A DNA stretch of 64,000 nucleotides from Bradyrhizobium iriomotense (GCF_018129405.1 NZ_JAFCLP010000002.1:310001-374000), one strand, 5' to 3'; shown: positions 1 to 9,994, counted from the first letter of the stretch. Numbers and translations are program-made. Notes: a model not told the origin generated them from the letters alone.

Positions 1-124
1 GCGGCTTGCCGGCCTTGGAGAGATTGTGGACCTGATCGGCGGCGTAATGATCGCCCTCCATCGCACATTCAAGATGTGTGACGAAGGTCGGGCGTTCGAT
101 GGTGAGATTGTCGTTGTCGTGCAT
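1..124 (-). CDS. Threonine synthase-like PLP enzyme, N-terminal fragment (runs off the window)
   Basis: Only the first 41 codons are present. They begin MHDNDNLTIERPTF and contain THLEC followed by AADQVHNLSKAGKP, which resembles the N-terminal segment of rhizobial threonine synthase-like PLP enzymes (THLEC...ADQ.H.LS.AGKPLL). The ATG at 124 is preceded by AGAAGGAAAT at a normal ribosome-binding distance. It lies 64 bases downstream of lpdA on the same strand, so it may be the last gene of the pdh transcription unit, although a small hairpin lies between them. The catalytic PLP lysine is outside the window, so the assignment rests only on the N-terminal pattern. Confidence 0.55.
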   Translation of the reverse strand, partial: MHDNDNLTIERPTFVTHLECAMEGDHYAADQVHNLSKAGKP

Positions 125-161
125 GGGATGATTTCCTTCTTATTCTGCAAACGGCTCTCTC

Positions 162-179
162 CGCTCGTCATTGCGAGCG
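162..179. repeat. Short palindromic repeat fragment (REP-like hairpin) between lpdA and the next gene
   Basis: CGCTCG and CGAGCG form a 6-bp stem around TCATTG and continue into CAGCGAC. The string TCATTGCGAGCG.AGCGA is a recurrent intergenic sequence in Bradyrhizobium and Rhodopseudomonas genomes (recalled, not searched). It could also act as a weak terminator after lpdA, but there is no T-run. Confidence 0.4.
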
Positions 180-188
180 CAGCGACGG

Positions 189-1610
189 TCAGATATTCAA
201 CACCCGTCCATACGCGTCCAGCACGGCTTCCTTCATCATCTCCGACAGGGTCGGATGCGGGAACACCGTGTGCATCAGTTCTTCTTCCGTGGTCTCCAGG
301 TTCATGGCGACGACGTAGCCCTGGATCAGCTCGGTCACCTCCGCGCCGACCATGTGGGCGCCGAGCAGCTGGCCGGTCTTCTTGTCGAAGATGACCTTGA
401 CCAGGCCCTGATCCTCGCCGAGTGCGATCGCCTTGCCGTTGCCGACGAAGGGGAAGCGGCCGACGCGGATCTCGCGGCCGTTCTCCTTGGCCTTGGCTTC
501 CGTCAGGCCGACCGAGGCGACCTGCGGGTGGCAATAGGTGCAGCCCGGGATCATGTTCTTGTCCATGGGATGCGGGTGCAGGCCCTTGATCGCCTCGACG
601 CAGATCACGCCCTCGTGCTCGGCCTTGTGCGCGAGCATCGGGGGACCAGAGACGTCGCCGATGGCGTAGATGCCGGGGACATTGGTCTTGCCGTAGCCGT
701 CGATCACGATGCAGCCGCGGTCGGTTTTGACACCCAGCTTTTCCAAGCCGAGATTCTCGATGTTGCCGACGACGCCGACCGCCGAGATCACGCGCTCGAA
801 TTCGGTGGTGACGGGCTTGCCCTTGCCGTCGTCGATGGTGGCGACGACGCTGTCGGCCTTCTTCTCAAGCTTCGTCACCTTGGTCGAGGACATGATCTTG
901 ATGCCCTGCTTCTCGAAGCGCTTGCGCGCAAGGCCCGCGATCTCGGCATCCTCGACGGGCAGGATCTGCGGCAGCACCTCGACGACGGTGACGTCAGAGC
1001 CCATGGTGTGGAAGAAGGAGGCGAACTCGATGCCGATCGCGCCGGAGCCGACCACCAGCAGCGACTTCGGCATCCGCTCCGGCACCATCGCCTCGAAATA
1101 GGTCCAGATCAGCTTCTTGTCGGGCTCAAGCCCCGGCAACACGCGCGGCCGTGCGCCGGTCGCGACGATGATGTGCTTGGCCTGGTAGGTCCCTTCGCCC
1201 AGCGCGCCCTTCGGGCCCTCGACGTCGGACTTCTTCACCGTGACCTTGCCGGGCGCGTCGATCGAGGCCGCGCCCCAGATCACGCTGACCTTGTTCTTCT
1301 TCATCAGGAAGCCGACGCCGTCGTTCAGCCGCTTGGAGACGCCGCGCGAGCGCTGCACCACGGCCTTCGGATCGAACGAGACCTTCTCCGCCGACAGGCC
1401 GTAGTCCTTGGCGTGCTGCATGTAATGATAGATCTCGGCCGAACGCAGCAGCGCCTTGGTCGGAATGCAGCCCCAGTTCAGGCAGATGCCGCCGAGATAA
1501 GATTTTTCGACGATCGCCGTCTTGAGACCGAGCTGCGCGGCGCGGATCGCGGTGACATAGCCGCCGGGACCGGAGCCGATGATGATGACGTCGAAGGATG
1601 TGTCGGCCAT
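189..1610 (-). CDS. lpdA: Dihydrolipoyl dehydrogenase (E3 of pyruvate dehydrogenase complex)
   Basis: This flavoprotein reoxidises the dihydrolipoyl groups of the E2 subunit and passes electrons to NAD+ in the cytoplasm. The 473-residue product has the N-terminal FAD-binding GSGPGG motif (about residues 12-17), the redox-active disulfide in GGICLNWGCIPTKALL (two cysteines four residues apart), a second Rossmann GSGAIGIEF motif near residue 185, and the C-terminal HPHPTLSE dimer-interface segment holding the catalytic His-Glu pair. Length is typical for the family and there is no N-terminal lipoyl domain. It is the last PDH subunit gene of the operon, 17 bases after the small membrane protein gene. 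The linkage to pdhA/B/C makes PDH, rather than the 2-oxoglutarate complex, the likely partner. Confidence 0.95.
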   Translation of the reverse strand: MADTSFDVIIIGSGPGGYVTAIRAAQLGLKTAIVEKSYLGGICLNWGCIPTKALLRSAEIYHYMQHAKDYGLSAEKVSFDPKAVVQRSRGVSKRLNDGVGFLMKKNKVSVIWGAASIDAPGKVTVKKSDVEGPKGALGEGTYQAKHIIVATGARPRVLPGLEPDKKLIWTYFEAMVPERMPKSLLVVGSGAIGIEFASFFHTMGSDVTVVEVLPQILPVEDAEIAGLARKRFEKQGIKIMSSTKVTKLEKKADSVVATIDDGKGKPVTTEFERVISAVGVVGNIENLGLEKLGVKTDRGCIVIDGYGKTNVPGIYAIGDVSGPPMLAHKAEHEGVICVEAIKGLHPHPMDKNMIPGCTYCHPQVASVGLTEAKAKENGREIRVGRFPFVGNGKAIALGEDQGLVKVIFDKKTGQLLGAHMVGAEVTELIQGYVVAMNLETTEEELMHTVFPHPTLSEMMKEAVLDAYGRVLNI

Positions 1611-1627
1611 GTCGGCTCCCGTTCAAC

Positions 1628-1861
1628 TCAAGAGTCGCCGCGGGCGCGGCGCTTGACCAGAAAAGACCTCACCAGCCATTCGAGCAGCACCGCGAGGACC
1701 ATGATGGCCAGCGCGGTGAGCACGATGGGCTGGGCGATGTTCCGTGCCAGTTGCTCACCGGCAAAGAACGCAGAGTGAAGAAAATCGAGCCCAACCGGGT
1801 TGAGCGCGACGACGGCTCCAAGCAGCAGCGATATCCATGGCCAGCGGGTCCGGACATGCAA
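1628..1861 (-). CDS. Small two-helix membrane protein inside the pdh operon
   Basis: I do not recognise a named family for this 77-residue protein. It has two hydrophobic segments (about residues 8-30 and 43-65) separated by a short loop, and a basic C-terminal tail (VKRRARGDS), suggesting a small inner-membrane protein with its tail in the cytoplasm. I chose the TTG at 1861 as start because GAGGGGG lies about six bases upstream; an ATG at 1857 is in another frame. It sits 22 bases after pdhC and 17 bases before lpdA, so it is almost certainly co-transcribed with the PDH genes. Whether it tethers or influences the complex cannot be told from sequence. Confidence 0.65.
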   Translation of the reverse strand: MHVRTRWPWISLLLGAVVALNPVGLDFLHSAFFAGEQLARNIAQPIVLTALAIMVLAVLLEWLVRSFLVKRRARGDS

Positions 1862-1883
1862 AATTGCCCCCTCTGCCGCCGCG

Positions 1884-3224
1884 TCAGACCATCATCATCA
1901 CAGGATTTTCGATCAGCTGCTTGAAAGCGCCGATCAGCTCGGCGCCGAGCGCGCCGTCGATGGCGCGGTGATCGCAGGACAGGGTCACGCTCATCATGTG
2001 CGCGATCTCGATCTTGCCGCCACGGACGACCGGCCGCTCCTCGCTGGTGCCGACCGCGAGGATGGTCGCATGCGGCGGGTTGATCACGGCGGTGAAGTGG
2101 CTGATGCCGTACATGCCGAGGTTGGAAACGGCCGTGGTGCCGCCCTGGTACTCCTCGGGCTTCAGCTTGCGCGAGCGGGCCCGCGCGGCAAAATCCTTCA
2201 TCTCGTTGGAGATGGTCGACAGCGTCTTGGTCTCGGCCTTGCGGATGATCGGCGTGATCAGGCCGCCCGGCATCGCCACGGCAACGCCGACGTCGGAATG
2301 ATGGTGCTTGACCATGCCACTCTCGGTCCAGCTCACATTGCAGTTCGGGATCTTCTGCAGCGCGACCGCCATCGCCTTGATGACGAAGTCGTTGACCGAG
2401 ATCTTGTAGAGCGGCTTCTTCTCCTTGTCCTTGGGAGCAGCCGCATTGATCTCCTCGCGGGCGACGAGCAGCTTGCCGATGTCGCAGTCGATGGTGAGAT
2501 AGAAGTGCGGGACGTTCTGGATCGACGCGGTCAGGCGCTGCGCGATGGTGCGGCGCATGCCGTCGTGCGGGACGATGTCGTAGGAGCCCGGCTCGAACAA
2601 CGACAGGATCTGCTTGTCCGACATGGTCGGCGCGATCGCGGGCGCGCCTGACGGCGCCGCGGCGGGCGCCTTGAGGCCCTTGCCGGACTTGGCCTGCTCG
2701 ACGTCGCGGGCAACGACGCGGCCGTGCGGGCCGCTACCTGATATCATCGAGACATCGATGCCGGCATCCTTGGCCAGACGGCGGGCCAGCGGCGACGAGA
2801 ATACGCGGCCGCCATGGCCGTTGCTTTGCGCAGCCGGCGCTGCCGCCTGCGGCGCAGGAGCCGGCGGTGCGGCCTTGGGAGCGGCCGGCGCGGGAGCCGG
2901 TGCGGCAGCGGGAGCCTCAGCAGCCTTCGGCGGCGCGGCCGAAGCGCTGGGCTTGGCGCTGCCGGCGGCCTTCACGTCCTCGCCTTCGCCGGCGAGCACG
3001 GCGATCACGTCGTTGACCGGAACGTCCTGCGTGCCCTCGGGCACCAGGATCTTGGCGATCGTGCCCTCGTCGATCGCCTCGACCTCCATGGTCGCCTTGT
3101 CGGTCTCGATCTCGGCGATGACGTCGCCGGATTTGACCTTGTCGCCTTCCTTCTTCAGCCACTTGGCGAGGTTGCCCTTCTCCATCGTCGGCGAGAGAGC
3201 GGGCATCAGGATGTTGATGGGCAT
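1884..3224 (-). CDS. pdhC: Pyruvate dehydrogenase complex E2, dihydrolipoamide acetyltransferase
   Basis: The protein transfers acetyl groups from E1 via lipoyl-lysine to CoA and forms the core of the PDH complex. The 446 residues comprise an N-terminal lipoyl domain (about 1-80, lipoylation motif ETDKATMEV), a long Ala/Pro-rich flexible linker (about 85-140), the peripheral E3/E1-binding domain (SSPLARRLAKDAGID and following), a second linker and the C-terminal catalytic domain ending with the HRAIDGA segment that carries the active-site histidine. The ATG at 3224 gives the canonical [17 protein letters not shown] start; a longer reading frame adds 29 residues of no family character. It follows the deaminase gene by 62 bases. 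Confidence 0.95.
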   Translation of the reverse strand: MPINILMPALSPTMEKGNLAKWLKKEGDKVKSGDVIAEIETDKATMEVEAIDEGTIAKILVPEGTQDVPVNDVIAVLAGEGEDVKAAGSAKPSASAAPPKAAEAPAAAPAPAPAAPKAAPPAPAPQAAAPAAQSNGHGGRVFSSPLARRLAKDAGIDVSMISGSGPHGRVVARDVEQAKSGKGLKAPAAAPSGAPAIAPTMSDKQILSLFEPGSYDIVPHDGMRRTIAQRLTASIQNVPHFYLTIDCDIGKLLVAREEINAAAPKDKEKKPLYKISVNDFVIKAMAVALQKIPNCNVSWTESGMVKHHHSDVGVAVAMPGGLITPIIRKAETKTLSTISNEMKDFAARARSRKLKPEEYQGGTTAVSNLGMYGISHFTAVINPPHATILAVGTSEERPVVRGGKIEIAHMMSVTLSCDHRAIDGALGAELIGAFKQLIENPVMMMV

Positions 3225-3286
3225 GCTGACCTCAAGAAGAACTTTGCAAAACGTCGTCTCCGACAGCGGAGACGAACAGACCAGGT

Positions 3287-3739
3287 TTAGTTGCCGATGT
3301 CGCCCTGCCACAGGCGCTCATTGGCAGGGATGGAACGCCAATTCTTCATCATGGTGATGGAGCGGTCGTCGGCAAGGTCGATCCAGGGGATGCCGAACTT
3401 GTCGAGGATGTCCTTGGAGCCCGGGAAGGTGACGGACTCCCCGATCACCACCAGCTTGACCTTGAACAGCGCGAGCGCGCCGGCGCACATCGAGCATGGC
3501 GACAGCGTGGTGTACATGACGGTGTCGTGGAACGTGATCGCGCCGGCTTCGCGCAGGCAGCTCATCTCGCCGTGCAGGATCACGTTGTTCTCCTGCACGC
3601 GGTTATTGTGGCCGCGGGCGATGATCTTGTTGTCGCGCGTCAGTACGGCGCCGATCGGCAAACCGCCCTGCGCGATCGAGGTTTCCGCCTCGCGGATCGC
3701 CTCCAGCATGAAGTCGAAGTGGTAGGATTCGATCGCCAC
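3287..3739 (-). CDS. Yeast-type (FCY1-like) zinc cytosine/nucleoside deaminase
   Basis: The 150-residue product belongs to the zinc-dependent cytidine/deoxycytidylate deaminase superfamily. The zinc ligands and catalytic Glu are in LHGEMSC (His56, Glu58) and LSPCSMCAG (Cys82, Cys85). Beyond these, GLPIGAVL, ARGHNNRVQ, MYTTLSPC and a C-terminus ending GDIGN resemble fungal cytosine deaminase Fcy1 (which ends DIGE) more than TadA or CDD, from memory of that protein. Deamination of cytosine to uracil is therefore the best guess, but other small bases or nucleosides are possible. The GTG at 3739 is preceded by GGAAGGGG and overlaps the DUF5076 stop region. Its place between pdhB and pdhC makes it a co-transcribed passenger of the PDH operon. 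Confidence 0.8.
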   Translation of the reverse strand: MAIESYHFDFMLEAIREAETSIAQGGLPIGAVLTRDNKIIARGHNNRVQENNVILHGEMSCLREAGAITFHDTVMYTTLSPCSMCAGALALFKVKLVVIGESVTFPGSKDILDKFGIPWIDLADDRSITMMKNWRSIPANERLWQGDIGN

Positions 3740-3741
3740 TT

Positions 3742-4044
3742 TCAGTGCCCCTTCCCCCGCGGCGTCGTGGTGCCGGTGTCCGTGGGACGCTCGATCTCGG
3801 CCTGGAACATGTCGAGGATCCGGTTCAGCGCGTCCTCCTCGGTATATTCGCTCTCGCGCGCATAGGCGCGCGCGGCGTGGCGGGCGAGATCGACGAGCAG
3901 CAGGCCCCACATGTCGGGCTCCTCGAAGGCGCGCTGGAACGCCATCGACAGCCCGCCATCCAGCACGAACACGCGCAGGATCTCGACCGCATCCTCGCGG
4001 GTCATGACGTCGGGCGGCAGTGGCTGCTCCTTCGGGCCCGCCAT
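3742..4044 (-). CDS. DUF5076 domain protein
   Basis: This 100-residue soluble protein begins MAGPKEQPLPPDV and contains an alpha-helical core (residues 15-80) with EDAVEILRVFVLDGG and MWGLLLVDLARHAARAY. It matches my recollection of the DUF5076 family, a short alphaproteobacterial family often found beside pdhB. It starts three bases after the pdhB stop, and its own stop overlaps the region just before the deaminase start, so translation of the three genes is probably coupled. No catalytic residues are recognisable. A role as a PDH-associated or regulatory protein would be inference from position only. Confidence 0.75.
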   Translation of the reverse strand: MAGPKEQPLPPDVMTREDAVEILRVFVLDGGLSMAFQRAFEEPDMWGLLLVDLARHAARAYARESEYTEEDALNRILDMFQAEIERPTDTGTTTPRGKGH

Positions 4045-4047
4045 GGT

Positions 4048-5430
<1,383 letters not shown>

Positions 5431-5459
5431 ATCGACTCCAAAAGAAAGCTTGCGCGCGT

Positions 5460-6482
5460 TCAGCGGTAAACGTCGGTCCAGAGCTCGGCGGCATCCGGCT
5501 CGGGATCATGCTGGGCAAAGTCGGCGGACGCGTTGACGATGTCGCGCACCTCGGCGTCGATCGCCTTGAGGTCGGCCTCGCTGACCTTGGCAGCGAGCAG
5601 GCGATTGCGCACCTGCTCGATCGGGTCCTGGTCGTGGCGGATCTTCTCGACCTCCTCGCGCGTGCGATATTTTGCAGGGTCGGACATCGAATGCCCGCGA
5701 TAGCGGTAGGTCTGCATTTCCAGGATGAAGGGGCCTTTACCGGCACGGCACCAGGCCGCCGCCTCCTCGCCCGCCGCCTTCACGGCGCGGACGTCCATGC
5801 CGTCGACCTGCTTGCCGGGGATGTTGAAGGACACGCCGCGCTTGGAGAAATCCTGCTGGGCCGAGGCGCGCGAGACCGCGGTGCCCATGGCGTAGCGGTT
5901 GTTCTCGATGACGTAGATCACCGGCAGCTTCCAGAGCTCCGCCATGTTGAAGCTCTCATAGACCTGGCCCTGGTTGGCCGCGCCGTCGCCGAAATAGGTG
6001 ACGCTGACATTGCCGTTGCCGCGATAGTGGTTGGCGAAGGCGAGGCCCGTGCCGAGCGAGACCTGGGCGCCGACGATGCCGTGGCCGCCGTAGAAGTGCT
6101 TCTCCTTGCTGAACATGTGCATGGAGCCGCCCTTGCCCTTGGAATAGCCGCCGCGGCGGCCCGTGAGCTCGGCCATGACGCCGTTGGCCTCCATGCCGGT
6201 GGCAAGCATATGGCCGTGATCACGATAGCCGGTGATGACCTGATCGCCCTCCTTCAGGGCCATCTGCATGCCGACCACCACGGCCTCCTGGCCGATATAG
6301 AGATGGCAGAAGCCGCCGATGGCGCCCATGCCGTAGAGCTGGCCGGCCTTTTCCTCGAACCGCCGGATCAGGAGCATCTCGCGGAGCGCCTTGAGCTCCT
6401 GCTCCCTGGTGAATTCCGGGGGCGAACCGCCGTCGGTTTTGTCCTGTGCAGCGCCTGCGGCGGCTTTCTTGGGTGCGGCCAT
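5460..6482 (-). CDS. pdhA: Pyruvate dehydrogenase E1 component, alpha subunit
   Basis: The first gene of the PDH operon encodes the TPP-binding alpha subunit (340 residues). The TPP/Mg site is visible as GDGAANQGQ...VIENN, the GDG-X(n)-N motif, around residues 165-200, and [14 protein letters not shown] near residue 270 is the conserved loop of E1-alpha. A low-complexity Ala/Lys-rich N-terminus ([15 protein letters not shown]) precedes the enzyme domain. The ATG at 6482 is the natural start, with a weak CGGAAT upstream. A 230-base gap with a terminator for the preceding aldehyde dehydrogenase gene separates it from upstream, so the operon promoter should lie in 6483-6712. Confidence 0.95.
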   Translation of the reverse strand: MAAPKKAAAGAAQDKTDGGSPPEFTREQELKALREMLLIRRFEEKAGQLYGMGAIGGFCHLYIGQEAVVVGMQMALKEGDQVITGYRDHGHMLATGMEANGVMAELTGRRGGYSKGKGGSMHMFSKEKHFYGGHGIVGAQVSLGTGLAFANHYRGNGNVSVTYFGDGAANQGQVYESFNMAELWKLPVIYVIENNRYAMGTAVSRASAQQDFSKRGVSFNIPGKQVDGMDVRAVKAAGEEAAAWCRAGKGPFILEMQTYRYRGHSMSDPAKYRTREEVEKIRHDQDPIEQVRNRLLAAKVSEADLKAIDAEVRDIVNASADFAQHDPEPDAAELWTDVYR

Positions 6483-6712
6483 GGGAATTCCGGGTCAGAG
6501 AAAACTTTCGCCCTCTCTAACCCAAGTCAAACGCCCTTGGAAAGCACCGCGGCGGCATGCCACGACTTTCATTATGCCGCACTGCAACGTGATCGTAATA
6601 TTGCAAAATGTTTGGCGCTGATCGGGCAACAAATTGCTGCCGGGGAACGGCACGCGCAGATTCGTGGCCGCGTCAAGAAACGCCCGGTCAACCAAATCCC
6701 GACATTTGGAAC

Positions 6713-6737
6713 GGGCGACGCCGAAACGGCGCCGCCC
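6713..6737 (-). terminator. Probable terminator after the aldehyde dehydrogenase gene
   Basis: GGGCGACGCCG and CGGCGCCGCCC form an 11-bp stem with one mismatch around a 3-base AAA loop. It starts 25 bases past the aldehyde dehydrogenase stop and lies before the pdhA promoter region. The T-tract is poor, as is usual in such high-GC genomes. Confidence 0.55.
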
Positions 6738-6761
6738 TCTCCTCCGATCAGATCTTGCCGA

Positions 6762-8279
6762 TCAGAAGAAGCCGAGCTTCTTCGGGCTGTAGCTGACCAG
6801 GAGATTCTTGGTCTGCTGGTAGTGATCGAGCATCATCTTGTGGGTCTCGCGACCGACACCCGACTGCTTGTAGCCGCCGAAGGCCGCATGCGCGGGATAG
6901 GCATGGTAGCAGTTGGTCCAGACCCGGCCGGCCTGGATCGCGCGGCCGAAGCGGTAGCAGCGGTTGGCATCGCGGCTCCAGACGCCGGCCCCGAGGCCAT
7001 AGAGCGTGTCGTTGGCGATCGCGAGCGCCTCGTCATCGGTCTTGAAGGTCGTAACCGAGACGACCGGGCCGAAGATCTCCTCCTGGAAGATGCGCATCTT
7101 GTTGTGGCCCTCGAACACCGTCGGCTGGACATAGAAGCCCTTGGCGAGATCGCCGCCGAGCTCGGCGCGACCGCCGCCGGCCAGCACCTTGGCGCCCTCC
7201 TGCTTGCCGATGTCGATATAGGAGAGGATCTTTGCGAGCTGCTCGCTCGAGGCCTGCGCGCCGATCATGGTGTCGGCCACGCGCGGATCGCCCTGCTTGA
7301 TCGCGGCGACGCGCTTCAGCGCCCGCTCCATGAAGCGGTCGTAGATGTCGGCGTGGACCAGCGCCCGGCTCGGGCAGGTGCAAACCTCGCCCTGGTTCAG
7401 CGCGAACATGACGAAGCCCTCGATCGCCTTGTCGAAGAAGTCGTCGTCCTCGGCGGTGACATCCTTGAAGAAGATGTTGGGCGACTTGCCGCCGAGCTCC
7501 AGCGTGACCGGGATGAGGTTCTGGCTGGCATATTGCATGATCAGCCGGCCCGTCGTGGTCTCGCCGGTGAAGGCGATCTTGGCAATGCGCGGGCTGGACG
7601 CCAGCGGCTTGCCGGCCTCGAGGCCGAAACCGTTGACGATGTTGAGCACGCCCGGCGGCAGCAGGTCGGCGATGATCTCGGCCCAGACCATGATCGAGGC
7701 CGGGGTCTGCTCGGCGGGCTTGAGCACCACGCAATTGCCGGCGGCCAGCGCAGGCGCAAGCTTCCAGCAGGCCATCAGCAGCGGGAAGTTCCAGGGAATG
7801 ATCTGGCCGACCACGCCGAGCGGCTCGTGGAAATGATAGGCGATGGTGTCGTGATCGATCTCGCCGATCGAGCCTTCCTGGGCGCGTACCACGCCGGCGA
7901 AATAGCGGAAATGGTCGATCGCGAGCGGCAGGTCGGCGGCGCGGGTCTCACGGATCGGCTTGCCGTTGTCCCAGGTCTCGGCAACCGCGAGGCGCTCGAG
8001 ATTCTCTTCCATGCGGTCGGCGATCTTGTTCAGGATCGCGGCGCGCTCGGCGACGCTGGCGCGGCCCCAGGCGCCCTTGGCGGCATGCGCCGCGTCGAGG
8101 GCCGCCTCGACGTCCTGCGCGTCGGAGCGCGCGATCTTGCAGACGATCTGGCCGTTCACGGGCGAAGCATTGTCGAAATACTTGCCGGCAGCCGGCGCGA
8201 CGAACTTGCCGCCGATGAAATTGTCATAGCGTTCGGCGAAGGGATGCTGGGCGACGCCCAGGAATTCCACCTTGTTCAT
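6762..8279 (-). CDS. NAD-dependent aldehyde dehydrogenase (AldB/ExaC type)
   Basis: The 505-residue enzyme oxidises aldehydes, probably acetaldehyde or other short-chain aldehydes, to acids. It shows the family landmarks IIPWNFPL (about residue 155), the NAD-binding FTGETTTGR, the general-base Glu in LELGGKSPN, and the catalytic cysteine in NQGEVCTC with the Cys-x-Cys pair typical of the AldB/ExaC group. [11 protein letters not shown] near the C-terminus is also canonical. The ATG at 8279 has GGGAG five bases upstream. The gene runs in the same direction as an upstream GAF/Fis-type regulator, from which it is separated by 170 bases with a strong palindrome, a typical AcoR-like regulator plus target layout. 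Confidence 0.9.
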   Translation of the reverse strand: MNKVEFLGVAQHPFAERYDNFIGGKFVAPAAGKYFDNASPVNGQIVCKIARSDAQDVEAALDAAHAAKGAWGRASVAERAAILNKIADRMEENLERLAVAETWDNGKPIRETRAADLPLAIDHFRYFAGVVRAQEGSIGEIDHDTIAYHFHEPLGVVGQIIPWNFPLLMACWKLAPALAAGNCVVLKPAEQTPASIMVWAEIIADLLPPGVLNIVNGFGLEAGKPLASSPRIAKIAFTGETTTGRLIMQYASQNLIPVTLELGGKSPNIFFKDVTAEDDDFFDKAIEGFVMFALNQGEVCTCPSRALVHADIYDRFMERALKRVAAIKQGDPRVADTMIGAQASSEQLAKILSYIDIGKQEGAKVLAGGGRAELGGDLAKGFYVQPTVFEGHNKMRIFQEEIFGPVVSVTTFKTDDEALAIANDTLYGLGAGVWSRDANRCYRFGRAIQAGRVWTNCYHAYPAHAAFGGYKQSGVGRETHKMMLDHYQQTKNLLVSYSPKKLGFF

Positions 8280-8393
8280 TGATCACTCCCGATGTTGCTG
8301 TTTGCGATTGTCGTCGTGTGTTCACGACTTGCGCCGACGATGATGCGGGAGATGTTTTCTGTCAGCCCGGGGAAAAACGATGGCGGAGCGGAC

Positions 8394-8413
8394 CTGTCGC
8401 AGTTCTGCGACAG
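8394..8413. promoter_or_regulatory. Perfect inverted repeat, candidate operator of the GAF/Fis regulator
   Basis: CTGTCGCAG-TT-CTGCGACAG is a perfect 9-2-9 palindrome located 115 bases upstream of the aldehyde dehydrogenase start and 37 bases past the regulator stop. Its position suits an upstream activating site for the adjacent Fis-type HTH protein. I found no convincing -24/-12 sigma-54 promoter between it and the gene. Assignment to this regulator is inference. Confidence 0.5.
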
Positions 8414-8449
8414 ATGATGCGGGCACCCGTCATTGGAGGAAACAACGGC

Positions 8450-9424
8450 TCAGTGGCTCAGCTCGAACCGCTTGAGCTTGCGGTGCAGCGTGGCGCGGCT
8501 GACGCCGAGGGCCTTGGCGGCGGCGGAAACATTGCCGCCCGCGCGGAGCAGCGCCCGCTGCAACACTGCGCGCTGACCGCCGGCGAGGTGGTCGCGCGCG
8601 ATATCGCCGCCGAGCAGATCGGCCGCGGGCACTGGCCGCAACGGGCGGCCGGGCGCGATCCCAAGTCCAATACCAAGTCCCACCCGGGCGGAGCGGGTCG
8701 CGCCGATCACGAGATCGTCCCCATCGACGGCCACGAGGCCGCCGCACTGTCCGTCCGCAGCCGGCGTCAGCACGATGCGGGCATGGGCGAAGGCGCGGCG
8801 GAACAGGTCGGCCTCGATACGTTTGGCCGCCTCGCCCGCCGCCAGCGCGATCAGACTGGAAAACGCATCGGTACGGTCGGCGCGGCAGGAGGAGACGTCG
8901 AGCACACCGGCAAAGGCCGCCTCGTGGTCGTAGATCGGAACGGCGGTGCAGCTCAGAAGTGTGTTGCGGGTGAAGAAGTGTTGGTCTCGGTCGATCGTCA
9001 GCGGCCGCTGCTCGACGACACAGGTGCCGATGCCGTTGGTGCCCTCGTGCTCCTCGCTCCAGAGCGCGCCGGTCCACAGGCCCCAGGATTGGAACGTCGC
9101 ATCGTCCGCGGGCGTGCCGCGACGGTCGACCGGCACCCCCTCGCCGTCGGCGAGCAGCACGCAGCAGCCGGCGGCACCCACCGCCTGGTAGAGCCGGTCC
9201 ATGGCGCCTTGCGCAGCGGCCAGCAGCGGCGCGATGCGCTCGCGCGCCTCGCGGAGTTCCACCTCTGTCAGCCGCTTCGGCAGGCCGCGGCCGGAGGGGT
9301 CGAGATGATGCAATCGGGACGAACGGCGCCAAGAGGCCACGAGCGCGGAGCGAGCCGCCTGGCCTGATGCGATGGCGGCCTCGACACGGGCCGCGTGATG
9401 CTGGGGGGCTTGCCCATTCATCAC
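8450..9424 (-). CDS. AcoR-like GAF/Fis-HTH transcriptional regulator lacking the AAA+ domain
   Basis: The 324-residue protein has an N-terminal sensory region with a GAF-like domain (about residues 75-215; EEHEGTNGIGTCV and DQHFFTRNTLLSC are typical of the AcoR group) and a C-terminal Fis-type helix-turn-helix (NVSAAAKALGVSRATLHRKLK, residues 298-318). Full-length AcoR-type activators are about 600 residues or more and carry a sigma-54 AAA+ ATPase (GAFTGA, Walker A) between these parts; none of those motifs is present here. It therefore probably acts as a simple activator or repressor rather than a sigma-54 activator. The start has GGAGGAAACGGTG just upstream. It is encoded directly upstream of the aldehyde dehydrogenase, its likely target. 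Confidence 0.8.
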   Translation of the reverse strand: MMNGQAPQHHAARVEAAIASGQAARSALVASWRRSSRLHHLDPSGRGLPKRLTEVELREARERIAPLLAAAQGAMDRLYQAVGAAGCCVLLADGEGVPVDRRGTPADDATFQSWGLWTGALWSEEHEGTNGIGTCVVEQRPLTIDRDQHFFTRNTLLSCTAVPIYDHEAAFAGVLDVSSCRADRTDAFSSLIALAAGEAAKRIEADLFRRAFAHARIVLTPAADGQCGGLVAVDGDDLVIGATRSARVGLGIGLGIAPGRPLRPVPAADLLGGDIARDHLAGGQRAVLQRALLRAGGNVSAAAKALGVSRATLHRKLKRFELSH

Positions 9425-9625
9425 CGTTTCCTCCGGGTGGCATTCTTAAGACGTGCCGACGCCGCCGGATTGATCCTCGTCAATTTTGGGGGCAGCGCGC
9501 CGCACAAGCCGTGCCCCCGCCGGCGCAGCCCCGTCAAGGCGGCCGCCTTGCGACCTTGGTGTGATGGAGAAGCAACTGCCGGTCCGAGCCAGCTTTCGAG
9601 GCCAGTTTCGAATGGCGCGAAAACG

Positions 9626-9943
9626 CTAGTTCGGGGGGATCATCCGGACGAGATCATGCGGATTGACGTAGTCGAGCTGGAACCGGGCCCGCTCGTCCAG
9701 CATGTCCGGATCGATTCTCGAGGTGCGCAGCAGCGAGACGCGCTGCTCGCTCCTGGCGCGCTCGCGCTTGAGCTGCGCCAGCTCGCTCGTTAGCGCGATG
9801 ATCTCCTGGTCGAGTTCCTGGCGCGCGTTGAGGCCGTATTTGCCGGTATAGGCGTTGACGCCGAAATAGCCGACGATGGCGGCCGCCATCGCATAGAGGG
9901 CAAGACCGGTCAGGATCGATTTCAGGCGCGCGCGGGAGACCAT
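9626..9943 (-). CDS. ftsB: FtsB/DivIC-type septum formation initiator
   Basis: This 105-residue bitopic protein has a short cytoplasmic N-terminus (MVSRARLKS), one membrane helix (about residues 10-30) and a periplasmic coiled coil (about 38-75, LDQEIIALTSELAQLKRER), ending with ERARFQLDYVNPHDLVRMI. That layout matches FtsB, which joins FtsL and FtsQ in the divisome. In many Alphaproteobacteria ftsB lies next to pdhA and eno, and here it sits between them with accessory genes added. The ATG at 9943 gives the family start; a longer frame would run into the palindromic repeat upstream. Confidence 0.8.
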   Translation of the reverse strand: MVSRARLKSILTGLALYAMAAAIVGYFGVNAYTGKYGLNARQELDQEIIALTSELAQLKRERARSEQRVSLLRTSRIDPDMLDERARFQLDYVNPHDLVRMIPPN

Positions 9944-9994
9944 CTTGGGAAGATGGGGCAGCTTGGTTAAGGGAACGCTAATTTTGAGCAAGCT

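Noticed and set aside
171-1778. Long plus-strand open frame opposite lpdA (535 codons)
   Set aside because: It is antisense to a clear lpdA with all family motifs; its Asp/Arg/His/Gly-rich translation is a typical high-GC shadow.
6483-6712. TGCAA / TTGCAA motifs upstream of pdhA considered as an operator
   Set aside because: Short AT-rich words spaced without clear symmetry; not enough to name a regulator site.
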